From positions 1,674,001 through 1,738,000 of the forward strand of contig CM045990.1 in NCBI GenBank assembly GCA_025175895.1: a DNA stretch of 64,000 bases, given 5' to 3'. The position numbers and the translations under genes are program-made. This DNA is from Wurfbainia villosa (lineage: Eukaryota > Streptophyta > Magnoliopsida > Zingiberales > Zingiberaceae). The notes beneath the pieces are model-generated. The model was not told where the DNA came from. It was given only the letters and a program-made list of their open reading frames with translations, and ran no database searches. Below, in pieces: positions 41,465 to 52,405 of this stretch; positions within the stretch are counted from its first letter, which is position 1; each line of letters starts with the position of its first letter.

Positions 41465-43186
41465 CTAACCCTTAAGGATGGATTTTGGAACCCAAAATAA
41501 GTTCTTGCCTATGGGGTTCACTAGATACTCCTTAGGAATCCATTTCCTAGCTATTACTTTCTTCTTATCTTGTCCCCTAGCAATTAGGCATTTGTAGGCC
41601 TTTTCATTTTTCTTTTCTTTATAACCTAGGCCCTTTTTGTTGAAGCTAGCTCTTTGGCTCCCTATGATCATGTTCAAGGTGTTGGAGCCTATAGTGAATT
41701 TTTCTAGGGCTTTTGTCAAGTAATCTACCTTTTCCCTTAGAACCCTATTTTCATCCATACATGCATCACTAACATTAAATGGCATATATTCATGTGAGCA
41801 TGCATCATCATGGCAAGAAGAAATATTTTCATTTAAGCATGCTTTTTCTAGTTTATTTTCTAAGTCCTTAATTTGATCTAGCATGCTTTTGTTCTTCTTC
41901 TTAGCTCTAAATAAATCCCTAGTTAAGCTAGAAACCATGGAAACTATTTTCTTAGGAGTTAAACTCGTTACCATAGTTTTCATGTCCTCTTCTTCTTCTT
42001 CGGATGAGGAGGATGTAGAGGCTCCCCCTTCACTTGAGCTCTCTCCACTTGAGCTTGATTCTTCATTTTCGATGGAGGAGCAATCCAAGTCATCGAAAGC
42101 CATCAATGCAAGGTTGGAGTAGACATGCTCTTCTTCATCGGATGAGGAAGAGGAAGCAAGGTCATCCCATGTCTTTGCTTTGAGAGCCATGACCTTTCCT
42201 TTTTCCTTTGCCTTCTTCTCCTCTTTCTTCTTGCTCCCCTTTTTCTTCTTCTTTTCTTCTTTCTTCTTCCTCTCTTCTTTGCTCTTGTTTAGGAGAGGAC
42301 AATTGTCCCTTATGTGCCCCTCTCCTTGGCAATTGTAGCATATGACCTTCCACCTTGGTCTTCTATTCCTATCATTAGACTTATTAAATCTAAAACCTTT
42401 TAATGCACACCTTACCCTCCTTACCATATACGCTTCTTCCGTGCTATCCATGGAGGAGGAGGAGGAGGCTTCATCATCATCGGAGGAGGGGATCTCCATC
42501 TTCTTCTTCCCCTTGTTGGCCAATAATGCTACTCCTCTTGAAGGTTGGATTCTTGGCTCTTCTTGTATTCCTTCAAGCCTAGATTCATGTAATTTCATAG
42601 TGGAGAAAAATTCATCTAGAGTACTTACCTCTAGATTCTTTGAAATATAAAATGAGTCCACCATTGAACTCCACTTGGATGATCGGGGAAAAGCATCTAT
42701 GACTTTCATTATCATATCCCAGTTGGAGAGATTTTCTCCTACACTTGTTAGCCCAATTAAAATCTCTTTAAACCTAGAATGCAATGAAGTTACCTTTTCT
42801 CCCTTTTCTAATTTTATGTTGGATAATTGGGAGCGGAGGAGATCTCTCCTTGCAAGTTTAGCCTCCGAAGTGCCTTCATGAAGCTCTACTAGCTTCTCCC
42901 ACATCTCCTTGGCACTTAGGCAATCTCCAATTCTATTTATTTCTTGTTGAGGAAGCACATTGTATAGATGGTGCTTGGATTTTGAGTTTGCAAGGTGCTC
43001 CTTTCTTTGCCTCTTGGTCCACCTTGACTTCTCTATTGGCTTCCCCTCTTCATCCCTAGGCAAAACAAAACCGGATTCCATTGTAATCATAATATCAAAA
43101 TCCGTTTCAAAAAATACCTCCATTCGCTTCTTCCACCAAGCGAATTCCCCTTCGAACTTCGGTGGATGAATGTTTGAGCCGACCAT
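41465..43186 (-). CDS. gag: Gag of element G (intact, 573 aa)
   Basis: Full-length Gag of a pol-less copia-type element. Residues 7-110 are the N-terminal region (HPPKFEGEFAWWKKRMEVFF, SAKEMWEKLVELHEG). About 110-215 are the UBN2 capsid part (LARRDLLRSQLSNIKLEKGE, MKVIDAFPRSSKWSSMVDSF), absent from C. The zinc knuckle CYNCQGEGHIRDNC is at 283-296, then comes a Lys/Glu-rich run (304-335), acidic Ser-rich blocks (about 345-420) and coiled-coil segments (near 430-460 and 500-520). It ends KEYLVNPIGKNLFWVPKSILKG, the family's terminal motif. The start is 46 bp inside the primer site, and no other ATG precedes it in frame. The frame has no stop, so it may be translatable. Confidence 0.93.
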   Translation of the reverse strand: MVGSNIHPPKFEGEFAWWKKRMEVFFETDFDIMITMESGFVLPRDEEGKPIEKSRWTKRQRKEHLANSKSKHHLYNVLPQQEINRIGDCLSAKEMWEKLVELHEGTSEAKLARRDLLRSQLSNIKLEKGEKVTSLHSRFKEILIGLTSVGENLSNWDMIMKVIDAFPRSSKWSSMVDSFYISKNLEVSTLDEFFSTMKLHESRLEGIQEEPRIQPSRGVALLANKGKKKMEIPSSDDDEASSSSSMDSTEEAYMVRRVRCALKGFRFNKSNDRNRRPRWKVICYNCQGEGHIRDNCPLLNKSKEERKKKEEKKKKKGSKKKEEKKAKEKGKVMALKAKTWDDLASSSSSDEEEHVYSNLALMAFDDLDCSSIENEESSSSGESSSEGGASTSSSSEEEEEDMKTMVTSLTPKKIVSMVSSLTRDLFRAKKKNKSMLDQIKDLENKLEKACLNENISSCHDDACSHEYMPFNVSDACMDENRVLREKVDYLTKALEKFTIGSNTLNMIIGSQRASFNKKGLGYKEKKNEKAYKCLIARGQDKKKVIARKWIPKEYLVNPIGKNLFWVPKSILKG

Positions 43187-43232
43187 CTTTTTGTAGTGCT
43201 CTCACGGCGGTTAGTCCTTGAAGAGCGACCTG

Positions 43233-43244
43233 GCTCTGATACCA
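43233..43244 (-). promoter_or_regulatory. Primer-binding site of element G
   Basis: Plus-strand GCTCTGATACCA, reverse complement of TGGTATCAGAGC, 2 bp from the 5' LTR. Confidence 0.9.
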
Positions 43245-43246
43245 CT

Positions 43247-44477
43247 TGTTGGGGGATCGAAACGGCCGGCTAGAGGGGGGTGAATAGCCCTCGTTCGTTG
43301 GATGTCGTATTTTGCTCGTCTACAAAATGTTAGCGCAAGCGGAATATGCAAATATAAATAAAGACAAAGCAAAAGATAAACAAACAATACAAACACCGAG
43401 ATGTAACGTGGTTCACGGCTACGTCACTAATCCACGGTCCGATTCATCCATGGTGAATCACTCCGCCAAAGCCAATCACTATTGGTCTCTCATTTGCACC
43501 AAGCTAGGTGGAGGTAACCTTTACAATCAAGATCACTCTTCTTACAATAAGATTGAAGTAAAAGCAAGTAAGAAGAGTAGGGAATCATGTATGACACTTT
43601 GGGAGAAGTTTAGAGCTTAAGCATTAGCCTCCCAAAGCTCCATCCCCTTCCTTTTTATAGAGGAAGAGGGTTTCTTCCCGTTGACACAGGATCAGTCGAC
43701 TGATGCCCTCGATCAGTCGACTGATCCCGTAGCCATTGCCCAATAATGATCGCTTTCCACGTTGGATTCCATCCAACGGTATTGGCATCAGTCGACTGAT
43801 ATTACCATCAGTCGACTAGTGCTCGATCAGTCGAGTCCTCAACGAGGTTGACTCCGATTCGCGTGCGTGCGGTGCCATTAATCGTTGCCATCCCTTAGCG
43901 ATCGATCAAGCCATCGATCGATTGACCATTTTTCGGATCGGTGATCAACTTGATCCAGCCATATTAGACCAGTCGATCGAACCATCGACTCAGAGTAGTC
44001 GACTGCCATTCCATGGCAGTCGACTGGTGTTGGGAAATCCCATCCGACACTTAGCCAAATGGCCAAGTTTCACCTACGAGCTACTACCCCTTCCCGGGTT
44101 ACATTCGCTCACTCTCATCCCTCGGAGTCCCTCGCCTTCGAAGTTCTCTTTGTTCGCGGCCACGTCCCTCGGCAGCATCAGGCGCACGGCTCTGCAATGC
44201 TCCTTCACGTCTCTTGCCTCGAAGTCTACTTCCTCTGGCTTCACTCCAAGCTCCTCGTCCGACGGTCCCTCAGATGCTCCAAGCACACGACTTTCGCAAA
44301 GCAATCCTTCACCGACTCAAGGACCGAGTCATGAGATGTGAAACTCGCCATGCCTCCATGTGCGAATTACTAAGTCCTGCACGACTTCAACGCACATATC
44401 AAATCAACATAACAAACTAACTTAAACCCTTTGCCACACACATCAAAACCTAATCATGGCAAGAGATTGCCCTAACA
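43247..44477 (-). repeat. 5' LTR of element G
   Basis: 1231 bp, TGTTGGGGGATCG...CCCTAACA on the plus strand. It is nearly identical to the 3' LTR except for an extra palindrome copy near 43705 and a strongly altered patch at about 43850-43950. Confidence 0.93.
43650..43660 (-). promoter_or_regulatory. TATA box driving element G
   Basis: Minus-strand CTATAAAAAGG in the 5' LTR, downstream (minus strand) of the CAGTCGACTG cluster. Matches 39393-39403 in the 3' LTR. Confidence 0.6.
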
Positions 44478-45140
44478 CATGCTAGTCTCAATGTATTAAT
44501 ATTACCCTTGTCTATTAATACTTGACTAGGAATATTAATAATAGTGTTCTCTATAGCTTCTCATAATCAATTCTACCAATTGATATATTGTAGATTAGAA
44601 CCTACTATTCAAGGGCATTATTATATTTATTTCAACTGGCAAATGCATAAAGTAAATATAATAAACAATATTTGCCTTTTATTAATGAAATATGATACAC
44701 ATGATCCATAATCAATCATCTCATGATTGACACTAAGGGCTGACACTAACAGTAAGAGGTAAGAACCATCTAGGAGACAAGGTTTGGGTCACAAGCCTAT
44801 GTCCAAGAAGGTAATGCCTACTTACCATAATATTCCATTTGATTATGGAACTAGTACTAGGTCTAGGAAAGCCAAGGTTACTAGGGAATTTATCCCTAAG
44901 GTTAACCATGGCAAATTCCTAGTGGCTAAGGTTTCGAAAAAACCTAGGGAAACCACTAAGAAGGTTACAAGGGGAGTTACCCTTAGAGTTAACCTAGGCA
45001 AGACCACAATGACCAAGGCTACCAAGCCTAGGAGGGTCATTAGGAGGGTATCTAGGGAGGTCATCTCTAAGAAATACCTAGTAAACCCAAGGGGCTCAAA
45101 TAGGTTTTGGGTTCCTAGGAGCGTGATCCATTCACGCTAA

Positions 45141-46959
45141 ATGGGTTAGGGTGTGACAACTTTAAATGGATGGGTAGTTAACCTAACCATGGTAAAGGTG
45201 GCACCTTAGGTCATTTTCAAGGTTATGGATACCTTGTAAATAGGTTTGAATTTTAATCCTAAAGGATTTTAGGATGTGCCAATATATTTTGAGAATTATG
45301 AAAAATCAATCAAATTGGCACAAACTAGGTTTAGAGATCATGGTGTGTCATTTTGGGTTTTTGGCACACTTAGGGGATTAGTAGTAATATGAAAAAATGA
45401 AATTAATAATAACAAATGGCAATTAATATTAAAATTTAGGTATTGTTATACTTATACCTTTTATTTGCCATGCTTTATTTGTCACATACCATGTCATGAC
45501 ATCATATTTATTTTTATCATTTATATGTCATGATCATGCTTAGGTTTATGTCATGTGTGCTTAGATTTATATTTTATGTTATGACATCATGATCATTGGT
45601 CATGCTTATTTATGTTATTATTTATGTCATGATCATTCATGCATTTAAGGTAATTAAAATTGATTTAAGGACTATGACATGACTTGGAGTCTCATGTATA
45701 AGGGAATCAAGTAGTGTTGCCTTAGAAAATGCATGAGGCCTTAGTATAGGTATAACCAAAACCCACATCTCACATTACATTGACATGTGTGTGTTTTCAA
45801 ACACTCTAGACACATGTGAGATGCTAGGAAATGAGTTAAGTTCAAGGTGCTTAGTTTTTGCATCTAGATGAACTCAAACTCATTATATACCATGGGTGGA
45901 TCATGGGGAAAGCTAATGTGCAAGTCATGTGTATTGAGCCCATTGATCATGATCCAATATAGGTTTTCAAAAACATTTTAAAATCATTTTAGAAAACCTT
46001 GGTGTAGTCTATCTTTTGATATAAGTCACCATTGAGAGAGTTGGTACAAAGTAGGGCCAAAACATTGAACTTTTCAATGGTTTTGAACTTTGTGTCAAAC
46101 TCACTATTTTATGGGTATTTTATTTTTCAAATATTTTTCACCCAAAATGATTATTATAAGTAGTATACATATGAAGTTTCAAGATTTTTTAAAATATGTA
46201 TATTTACTTAAGTATTTTTGAAATTCATTTTTTGATTTCTGAAATTCTGCATTTGCAGAAATCAGTCGACTGTCGCTTATGGCAGTCGACTGACGTTAAT
46301 GGCAATCGACTGGTGATTGTAAGAGTCGACTGCCAGAGATGATTTCGGGTAAACAAGGTTGTTTAGCCCATGTTTCAGCTATGTTAGATTACCCTAACTG
46401 CTCCTAACCCTAGGATATGTCTTGGAAAACATTGGAAAGGGTGAAAATCCATTGGATATGGATTAGGAGAGTTGTTTAGGGTGTGTATCAATTTTAAGGT
46501 GTGTGAGAGTTCATGTTTGAACTTTTGCCCTTAATTTTGATGGTTTAGTATTCCTATAGGCTTAGGGACTCTCCAAGGGCATTACTGGTGCAATGGTCAA
46601 GGGGAAGGTATCCATCATGGGATGATAGATGTGTTCTTCCTCATGAAGGGGAGAAATGGGAATGTGAGATGTCCAATTTGGAAATTGGGAGAGCTTATAG
46701 GAAGCCTCTCTTAAGTAATATGGGATTTATCACTAGGAAGAGTGAAGGTATCCTAGATGTTTTTGGACCAAGGAGGAGATTGTAAGATCTCATTGGGATA
46801 TGAGACATTGACCTCCTTAAGGAAAACCTTTTTGATGTATGTCAAAAATGAAGAGAATTAATGAGATTACTAATTTGGGAGAATTGTTAAGGAGATTTAA
46901 GTTAGGTAGCCTAACTCAATGGTTTTGCGATTTTTGTCAAACATCAAAAAGGGAGAGAT
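45141..46959 (+). other. 3' noncoding region and polypurine tracts of element F
   Basis: AT-rich, with ATGTCATGACATCAT-type words (45480-45620) and two CAGTCGACTG palindromes near 46260-46295. An upstream tract CAAGGAGGAGAT ends at 46780. The tract next to the LTR, CAAAAAGGGAGAGAT, ends at 46959. Confidence 0.75.
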
Positions 46960-47227
46960 TGTTGGTGCAATCGGCTCAGGTCACGATTGACCAGACTCGA
47001 GTTGGACTCGAGTAGTATTTTGATGTTTGACAATGTTTTGGGGAGATTGTTGGTGCAATCAACCTGGGTCATGATTGACCGGACTCGAGTTTGACTCGAG
47101 TGGTATTTTGATGTTTGACCATTGTTTGACTATATGGTTGATATGGGGTTGACCATATGATGGAGAAGTCCAAGTCTTGTGTATTTGGCATGGAAAGTCC
47201 AAGTGGGACCCTTGGCAATGGGAAAGT

Positions 47228-48604
47228 TGATGTGAGCAAAACATGTAGAATTTTAGGAGTAGTTTTCGCTCACATCCCATTGCATTTTATATTTGATTCT
47301 TGCATATTTCACTTTATTTTGCATGCATTTCCTATTTTCTAGTTTGGAAATCTGCTCTTTGTACTCTTGTGTGCATGACAACATTCTACAAGGAAAATGA
47401 CACACTTTTGGAGCAAAAAGAAGGCATTTGGAAGCTAGAACAGAAGGACACACACCCTGGCCCTATGAATCCACACGGCTCGTGCCCCAGCGCCACACAT
47501 GGCCTGGCCGTGTGAATCCACACGGTCGTGTGGCGCTGGGCGATTTTGATGCGATTCAGTTATTTTCTAAGTTTCGAGAAGATCCGGCCTGATGTCTATA
47601 TAAAGGAAGCTACGCCCAAACCCTAGGGGGGAGGCCCGATGGTCGAGACGACACACCGGTGCCCTAAAAGCACTGGAAACTCACAACGGGGAGGAAGGAA
47701 GTCGCTTGAGAATCAAGTTCTGCACTTTAACGCCAGAGAGAAGAGCCATAGTGCATTGTAATTCACGTTCCTTGCACAATTTACATTATTTCTATGAATT
47801 CGAATATGCTTTATGTTTCTCTTCTCGTATTTATGGAGTAGATTCTCATATTCTAGGATTAGGAAGTAGTTTGTGTGCGTAGAACATGTTATTTCAAATA
47901 TATTTCTTTTCTTGAAATCATATTTGCAATTGGTGATTGTTTAGATCGACAGTTATTTGTTTTGGTTTTCTATTTACTATGCGTAGCCAATATGAGGGGT
48001 GACAACCCTCATATCAAAGATTTAGGAGAATTAAGGAGGAACCTAGGGGTTGGCCTCATCTTCGATAACCGTAGATAAAAGGGTGTGATAGAGTCAGAAA
48101 CGGGACATGTTTCGACTCGTCATAGGTATTGAATTGGCATCCTCGTACTGCCTATCCCGTCCTAAAGCCAGGGGTTGACCTGGTATGGCAGAGGTAGTTC
48201 CCGATAGATGCGAAGGCTCATCGGGGAAGTGTATGATATCCCTTCCACAAGACCATAATTAGACATCTAGATAATACCCAATTGACAGCGTGTTCTGCGA
48301 CACACAAGCGAAACTGAATTCCTAGAATTCTCTCAAAAGGCTCGTAGCAACCCTTCTCTTCCTCCGTGTGACCGTACTAGAGTTAGGACCGCCGACAACC
48401 CTCGTCATTACAACCATTAGAATGGAACTCCAGACAATAACGTCCACTAAACCAATCAGTATTTGAATCTCAGTCCCTGTGAGATCGATAATCTTTTTAT
48501 TACTTGACGACATCCGTGCACTTGCGGGTGTTGAGCGCGAGCGTGCACTTTGAGTCCTCGACGGTTCTCGTCACAAGATTTGTGGTTGCGTTCGCGTGCA
48601 TCCA
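47228..48604 (+). repeat. 5' LTR of element K
   Basis: 1377 bp, begins TGATGTGAGCAAAACATG and ends near GCGTGCATCCA. The TATA box TATATAAA is at 47597-47604. GC-rich words CACACGG and GGCCGTGTG recur at 47478-47540. Confidence 0.88.
47597..47604 (+). promoter_or_regulatory. TATA box of element K 5' LTR
   Basis: TATATAAA followed by GGAAGCTAC. Conserved in the 3' LTR at 59735-59742. Confidence 0.65.
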
Positions 48605-48630
48605 ATTTTTAGCATCGTTATCGGGGATTG
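48605..48630 (+). promoter_or_regulatory. Primer-binding site of element K (Asp-tRNA type, decayed)
   Basis: TTTTTAGCATCGTTATCGGG resembles the TGGCGCCGTTGCCGGGG site used by Athila/Tat elements, with several C-to-T and G-to-A changes. Confidence 0.65.
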
Positions 48631-49117
48631 ATTGATTCAATGTCGAATCAAAAGTGGACAGTTGGATCAGACCTAGTTTAGATTTATTTCCCTAGTTTTT
48701 ATTGTTTTCCAGTTTAATTTGGTTCTAATTTAGATTTTAGTTTTCTTCTAGCTTTAGTTATTTTCTAGCAGTTTTTCTTTTAGATTAATCATAGTTCTAA
48801 CAACTTTAGTCTCTTGTTGTGGCACTCTGTTCCTTTCCTTATTCATATTTTCTTGTAGATAAACATGCATGCTTTTTCTCATGATTATGGTCAAGTTAAT
48901 GTTGTGAGTTTTGGTAACATCTATTATGAGCATTGTGGTGAAACATGGCATACCAATAATGATTGTCCGGATATATTTGAACCTTCGTAATTTGAACAAG
49001 AAGATGTCACCTACGATTACAACTAGTGGCCACGAGATAAATCCTATTTATATATTTATGACTCTGGCTACTTGAACCCTCAATATTATTTCCCAAGTGA
49101 GCATGAGAGCTATAAAT

Positions 49118-50632
49118 TGTTGGTGCAATCGGCCCAGGTCACGATTGACCAGGACTCGAGTTTGACTCGAGTGATGTTTTGATGTTTCGACAAAAACATA
49201 TGACAATGTAATTGTCATGGGAAAGTCCAAGTCTTGTGTACTTGGCATGGAAAGTCCAAGTGTAACACTTGGCATTTGGTAAAGTCCAAGTCTTTAGTAC
49301 TTGGCATGAAAAGTCCAAGTGGGACACTTGGCACATGAAAAGTCCAAGCATGGGTCTTGGCAATGTAAAAGTTCAAGCATGGGTCTTGGCAATGTAAAAG
49401 TTCAACATGGGTTAGCAAGGGAAAGTCCAAGCATGGTCTTGGCATTTGAGAAGTCCAACATGGGTTGGCAAGGGAAAAGTCCAAGCATGGGTCTTGGCAA
49501 TGTAAAAGTCCAACATGGGTTGGCAAGGGAAAGTCCAAGCTTGAGTCTTGGCATGAGAAGTCCAAGGGTTTGATATTGGCTCGTAAAGTCAAGCGGAGTC
49601 TTGGCAGCATAAGTCCAATGGTTGGCGGCGTAAAGTCCAAGCGGAGTCTTGGCGGCGTAAGTCCAATGTGCCTTGGCGGTGTAGACACCGTTAGCATGAC
49701 ATAGCCGATGGAAGCACCTAGAGGCTAGCGCGATGGATGAACAAGTCATGGATGACTTGGAGGGATCCGAGAGGCGTGAGGCTGATAGAGGTGGCTAGAA
49801 GGCTTAGGTCTAGGCTAAGGGTGGTCTAGCAAGTATGGGGGCACCATACTTGGGTTAAAACCTCATTTTTTAGGTTGGCAGTCGACTGACATTATGGCCG
49901 GTTCGACTGCCGTGAGTTGACTTGAGTTCATTTGCGGTTTAGAGTGGAAATGCTCGCAGCGACGGCGACGATCGACTACCAAGTCGGCAGATCGCTCATG
50001 TCAATGGGATCGCTCTCCGAAGAGCATCGGCCGGGCCCCGTTGTCTCACGACAAAAGTGACATCAGTCGACTGGTGACTTATGGCAGTCGACTGATGGGC
50101 AGAAATCTAGGTCACGCGCAAGGATAAAAGGAGCTCGACCGGAGGGTTTTTGGCATCAGTTCTTAAGCGATTTCTTGGATGTTTTTGAGGCGATTTGCTG
50201 CTGCAAATCAGGGTCTTCAACCACGGTTCAAGCGATCAACAAGAAAGTAATCCAAAGGCATTTGTAAAGTTGTTTTCTTTACTAGTTTTGCATTGTATTA
50301 TTGTATTTTCTTGTATTCCTTTCGTTTATTGTTGTAAACGTTTGTACGAGGTTTCTCCGCCTCCGACTTGTTGTCGAGAAGGAGTTTATTGATTAGTGAT
50401 TGCATTGGCATCGCTAGAGCTCGTTAGAGCTCGATCCGTGGAGTAGGAATCGTGTGGTTCCGAACCACGTTAAATCTTCGTGTTATTATGTTTGTGATTA
50501 TGTTTCGTTATTGTTATCATATATATATTCTGCTGTGCTAACGAAACTTGTAGACACGAACACGCGATCGAATTCCATCTACGAACGGTCAAACACTATT
50601 CACTCCCCTCTAGCGGCGTCAAATTTCCAACA
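49118..50632 (+). repeat. 5' LTR of element E
   Basis: 1515 bp. Long run of the CCAAG...CTTGG hairpin minisatellite at about 49220-49680. A TATA-like GATAAAAGG is at 50123-50131. Ends ATTTCCAACA. Confidence 0.92.
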
Positions 50633-50634
50633 AG

Positions 50635-50646
50635 TGGTATCAGAGC
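50635..50646 (+). promoter_or_regulatory. Primer-binding site of element E
   Basis: TGGTATCAGAGC two bases after the LTR. Confidence 0.9.
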
Positions 50647-50683
50647 CCGGGGCTCTTCTACGGATCAACAACCCGGAGTCAAG

Positions 50684-52405
50684 ATGCTAGAGGAAAAGAT
50701 GGAAATCCAAGGACATTTGGGATGGGATATCAACACACCTATCCCCTATACCTTCTATGGACAAGAAGGGTTTAAGAAATGGAAGTCAAGAATTGAAGAC
50801 TTCCTAATGATGAGGGACTTCGAAGAATGGTCTATCTTGATGGAGGGTTTTAGCTATCCAATAGGACCAAAGGGAGGGTTCCTCAAGAAGAAGAAGTGGA
50901 GTGAAGATCAACTCCAAGCCTTCGAGAAAAACAAGAAGGTAATCAAATTTATTTTTGATTTAATTCCTAATGACCTCTTGTGTAGCCTAGGTGACTATGT
51001 GGATGCCAAGGAGCTATGGAGCGATTTGGCCAAGCTTCATGAAAATCCATCATCAATCTAAGAAGAAGAAGAAGAAGAAGAAGAGGAGTGCTCACCCTCT
51101 CAAGCTCAAGCAAGCACATCCCCATCTAAAGAGCTTGAGGAGTCGGAAGTTGATAGGGAGTCGACTTCCGGATCGGAGAAAGAAGAGGTGGAAGAGGTGG
51201 AAGAAGCATCCACCTCAAGGATTGAGGGGGAGGAGAGAACTTCCATACCGGAGCCGGAACAAATTCAAGAAGAAGTCTCAACCTCCGGGAGGAATGAAGA
51301 ATCCACTCCAATCACCACATCCACCATAGGTAACTCAAACATATCAATTTGTAATAAAAATCATATCATATGTTTTGAGTGTAGAAATGTCGGGCACTAC
51401 AGAGCAAGTGCCCAAAGAAGGTTAGGAAAGCTCCACCGCACCAAAGTCAAGTATGCCGATGCCCCAAGTCAAAAGATCAAGGAGCATATCATATGCTTCA
51501 AGTGCATCTCAAAGGGGCATTCTGAGTCAATGTCTAGGGAAGCAAAAGACCCAGAAGGAGCTATACATGTAGGGGGAGCCTCCAAGGCAAACCCTAAGGT
51601 ATATTTCAATAATGCACCTTCTAGATTTAATAGTCAAAAGCATGCTAGGAATTTTAATTCCCTTGCAATTCATAAAGAGCATGCTAGAAGTAAGGAATTT
51701 TGCTTAGGTGCTAAAAATGTTTACCTTAGGAGTAAGGAGAAATTTGGGACTAATGTCCCTAAAAATATTTTACCTAAGGAATCAATTAGGAAAATAGGAG
51801 AACATCTAGATCTAAATCCTAAATGGATTAGGCATATGCCTAGAAAGTCTCATGCCCATGGTTTAAATCAAAATTCTAAAATTGGGAAATTAGAATTAGA
51901 GAATCAAGTCTTGAGGTCAAGGCTTGAAAAACTTGAAAAGACCCTAAATAAGATACAAAATCAATTTAAAGGGTCTAGTGGTCAAAATCAAGGGTCCAAA
52001 AGTCAAAGTCAACACCTAGGACCTAAGAGTCAAAAGTCAACTAAGGGCAAGCAAGGTTTGGGTCACAAACCTAAGCCTAAAGTGGCTTATCATAGTGTCC
52101 CATTTGACTATGGAACACAAAGTAGGTCTAGGAAGACCAAGGTCAATAGGGAAGTCATCCCTAAGGTTGACCAAAGGTTGTGCCTAGTGGCTGGGGTTTC
52201 TAGGACACCTAGGGTGGCCACAAAGAAGGTTGCAAGGGGAGTTACCCCTAGAGTCAACCTAGGTAAGACCCAAATGACCAAGGCTAACAAGCCTAGGAGG
52301 GTCATTAGGAAGGTATCTAGGGAGGTTATCCCTAAGAAATACCTAATTAACCCTAGGAGCTCAAATCGGTTTTGGGTTCCTAAGAGCGTGATTGATTCAC
52401 ACTAG
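50684..52405 (+). pseudogene. gag: gag of element E (one stop, damaged zinc knuckles)
   Basis: The frame from the ATG at 50684 (MLEEKMEIQGHLGWDINTPI) to the TAG at 52403-52405 is broken by a TAA at 51059-51061, at the start of a GAA microsatellite (51062-51092). Downstream the same frame reads acidic sequence, then CFECRNVGHYR and CFKCISKGHSES, where small indels have destroyed the last positions of both knuckles, then an intact coiled coil (LELENQVLRSRLEKLEKTL) and basic tail ending WVPKSVIDSH. Loss of both knuckles would remove RNA binding even if the stop were bypassed. Confidence 0.88.
51062..51092 (+). repeat. (GAA)n microsatellite in gag of E
   Basis: Run of GAA/GAG codons right after the premature TAA, coding for poly-Glu in the original frame. 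Confidence 0.8.

Larger units (their letters stand above)
38990..44477 (-). mobile_element. Element G: complete gag-only LTR element (5.49 kb) with intact gag
   Basis: LTRs 38990-40208 and 43247-44477, target duplication CATGC (38985-38989 and 44478-44482), primer site and several polypurine tracts. The plus-strand left end reads TATTGGGGG where the other LTR has TGTTGGGGG, a single end mutation. There is no pol. It belongs to a different LTR family from A-F but uses the same Gag end motif and shares LTR words. It is the best-preserved non-autonomous element here. Confidence 0.95.
37579..44751 (-). mobile_element. D2: solo LTR of the D family, split by element G
   Basis: Reverse copy of the D1 LTR in two pieces, 37579-38989 (1411 bp) and 44483-44751 (269 bp), together 1680 bp against 1677 bp in D1. 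Perfect target duplication GTAAG (37574-37578 and 44752-44756) surrounds it. No internal D sequence exists, so the full element was lost by LTR-LTR recombination before or after G arrived. Confidence 0.93.
36295..45140 (+). pseudogene. gag: gag of element F, split by solo LTR D2
   Basis: The first part, 36295-37578, has the N-terminal Gag region (NTPIPYTFYGQEGFEKW, DAKELWEKLAKLHEE), an acidic Ser/Glu stretch, two zinc knuckles (first CFECREVGHYKSKY with its last Cys changed to Tyr; second CFKCNQKGHYRSQC intact) and the start of the coiled coil. It is interrupted by D2 after GTAAG. The second part, 44757-45140, has the basic tail ending WVPRSVIHSR. Stops: TGA at 36316-36318 replaces the Trp seen in E, and TAA at 36823-36825 stands at a likely Gln. 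A shift lies near 36920 between the acidic part and the knuckles. Confidence 0.88.

Noticed and set aside
49319..49704. Plus-strand frames of 79-84 codons in the E LTR (repeats of GSWQCK and similar)
   Set aside because: They translate the hairpin minisatellite inside an LTR and change frame between copies; not credible proteins.
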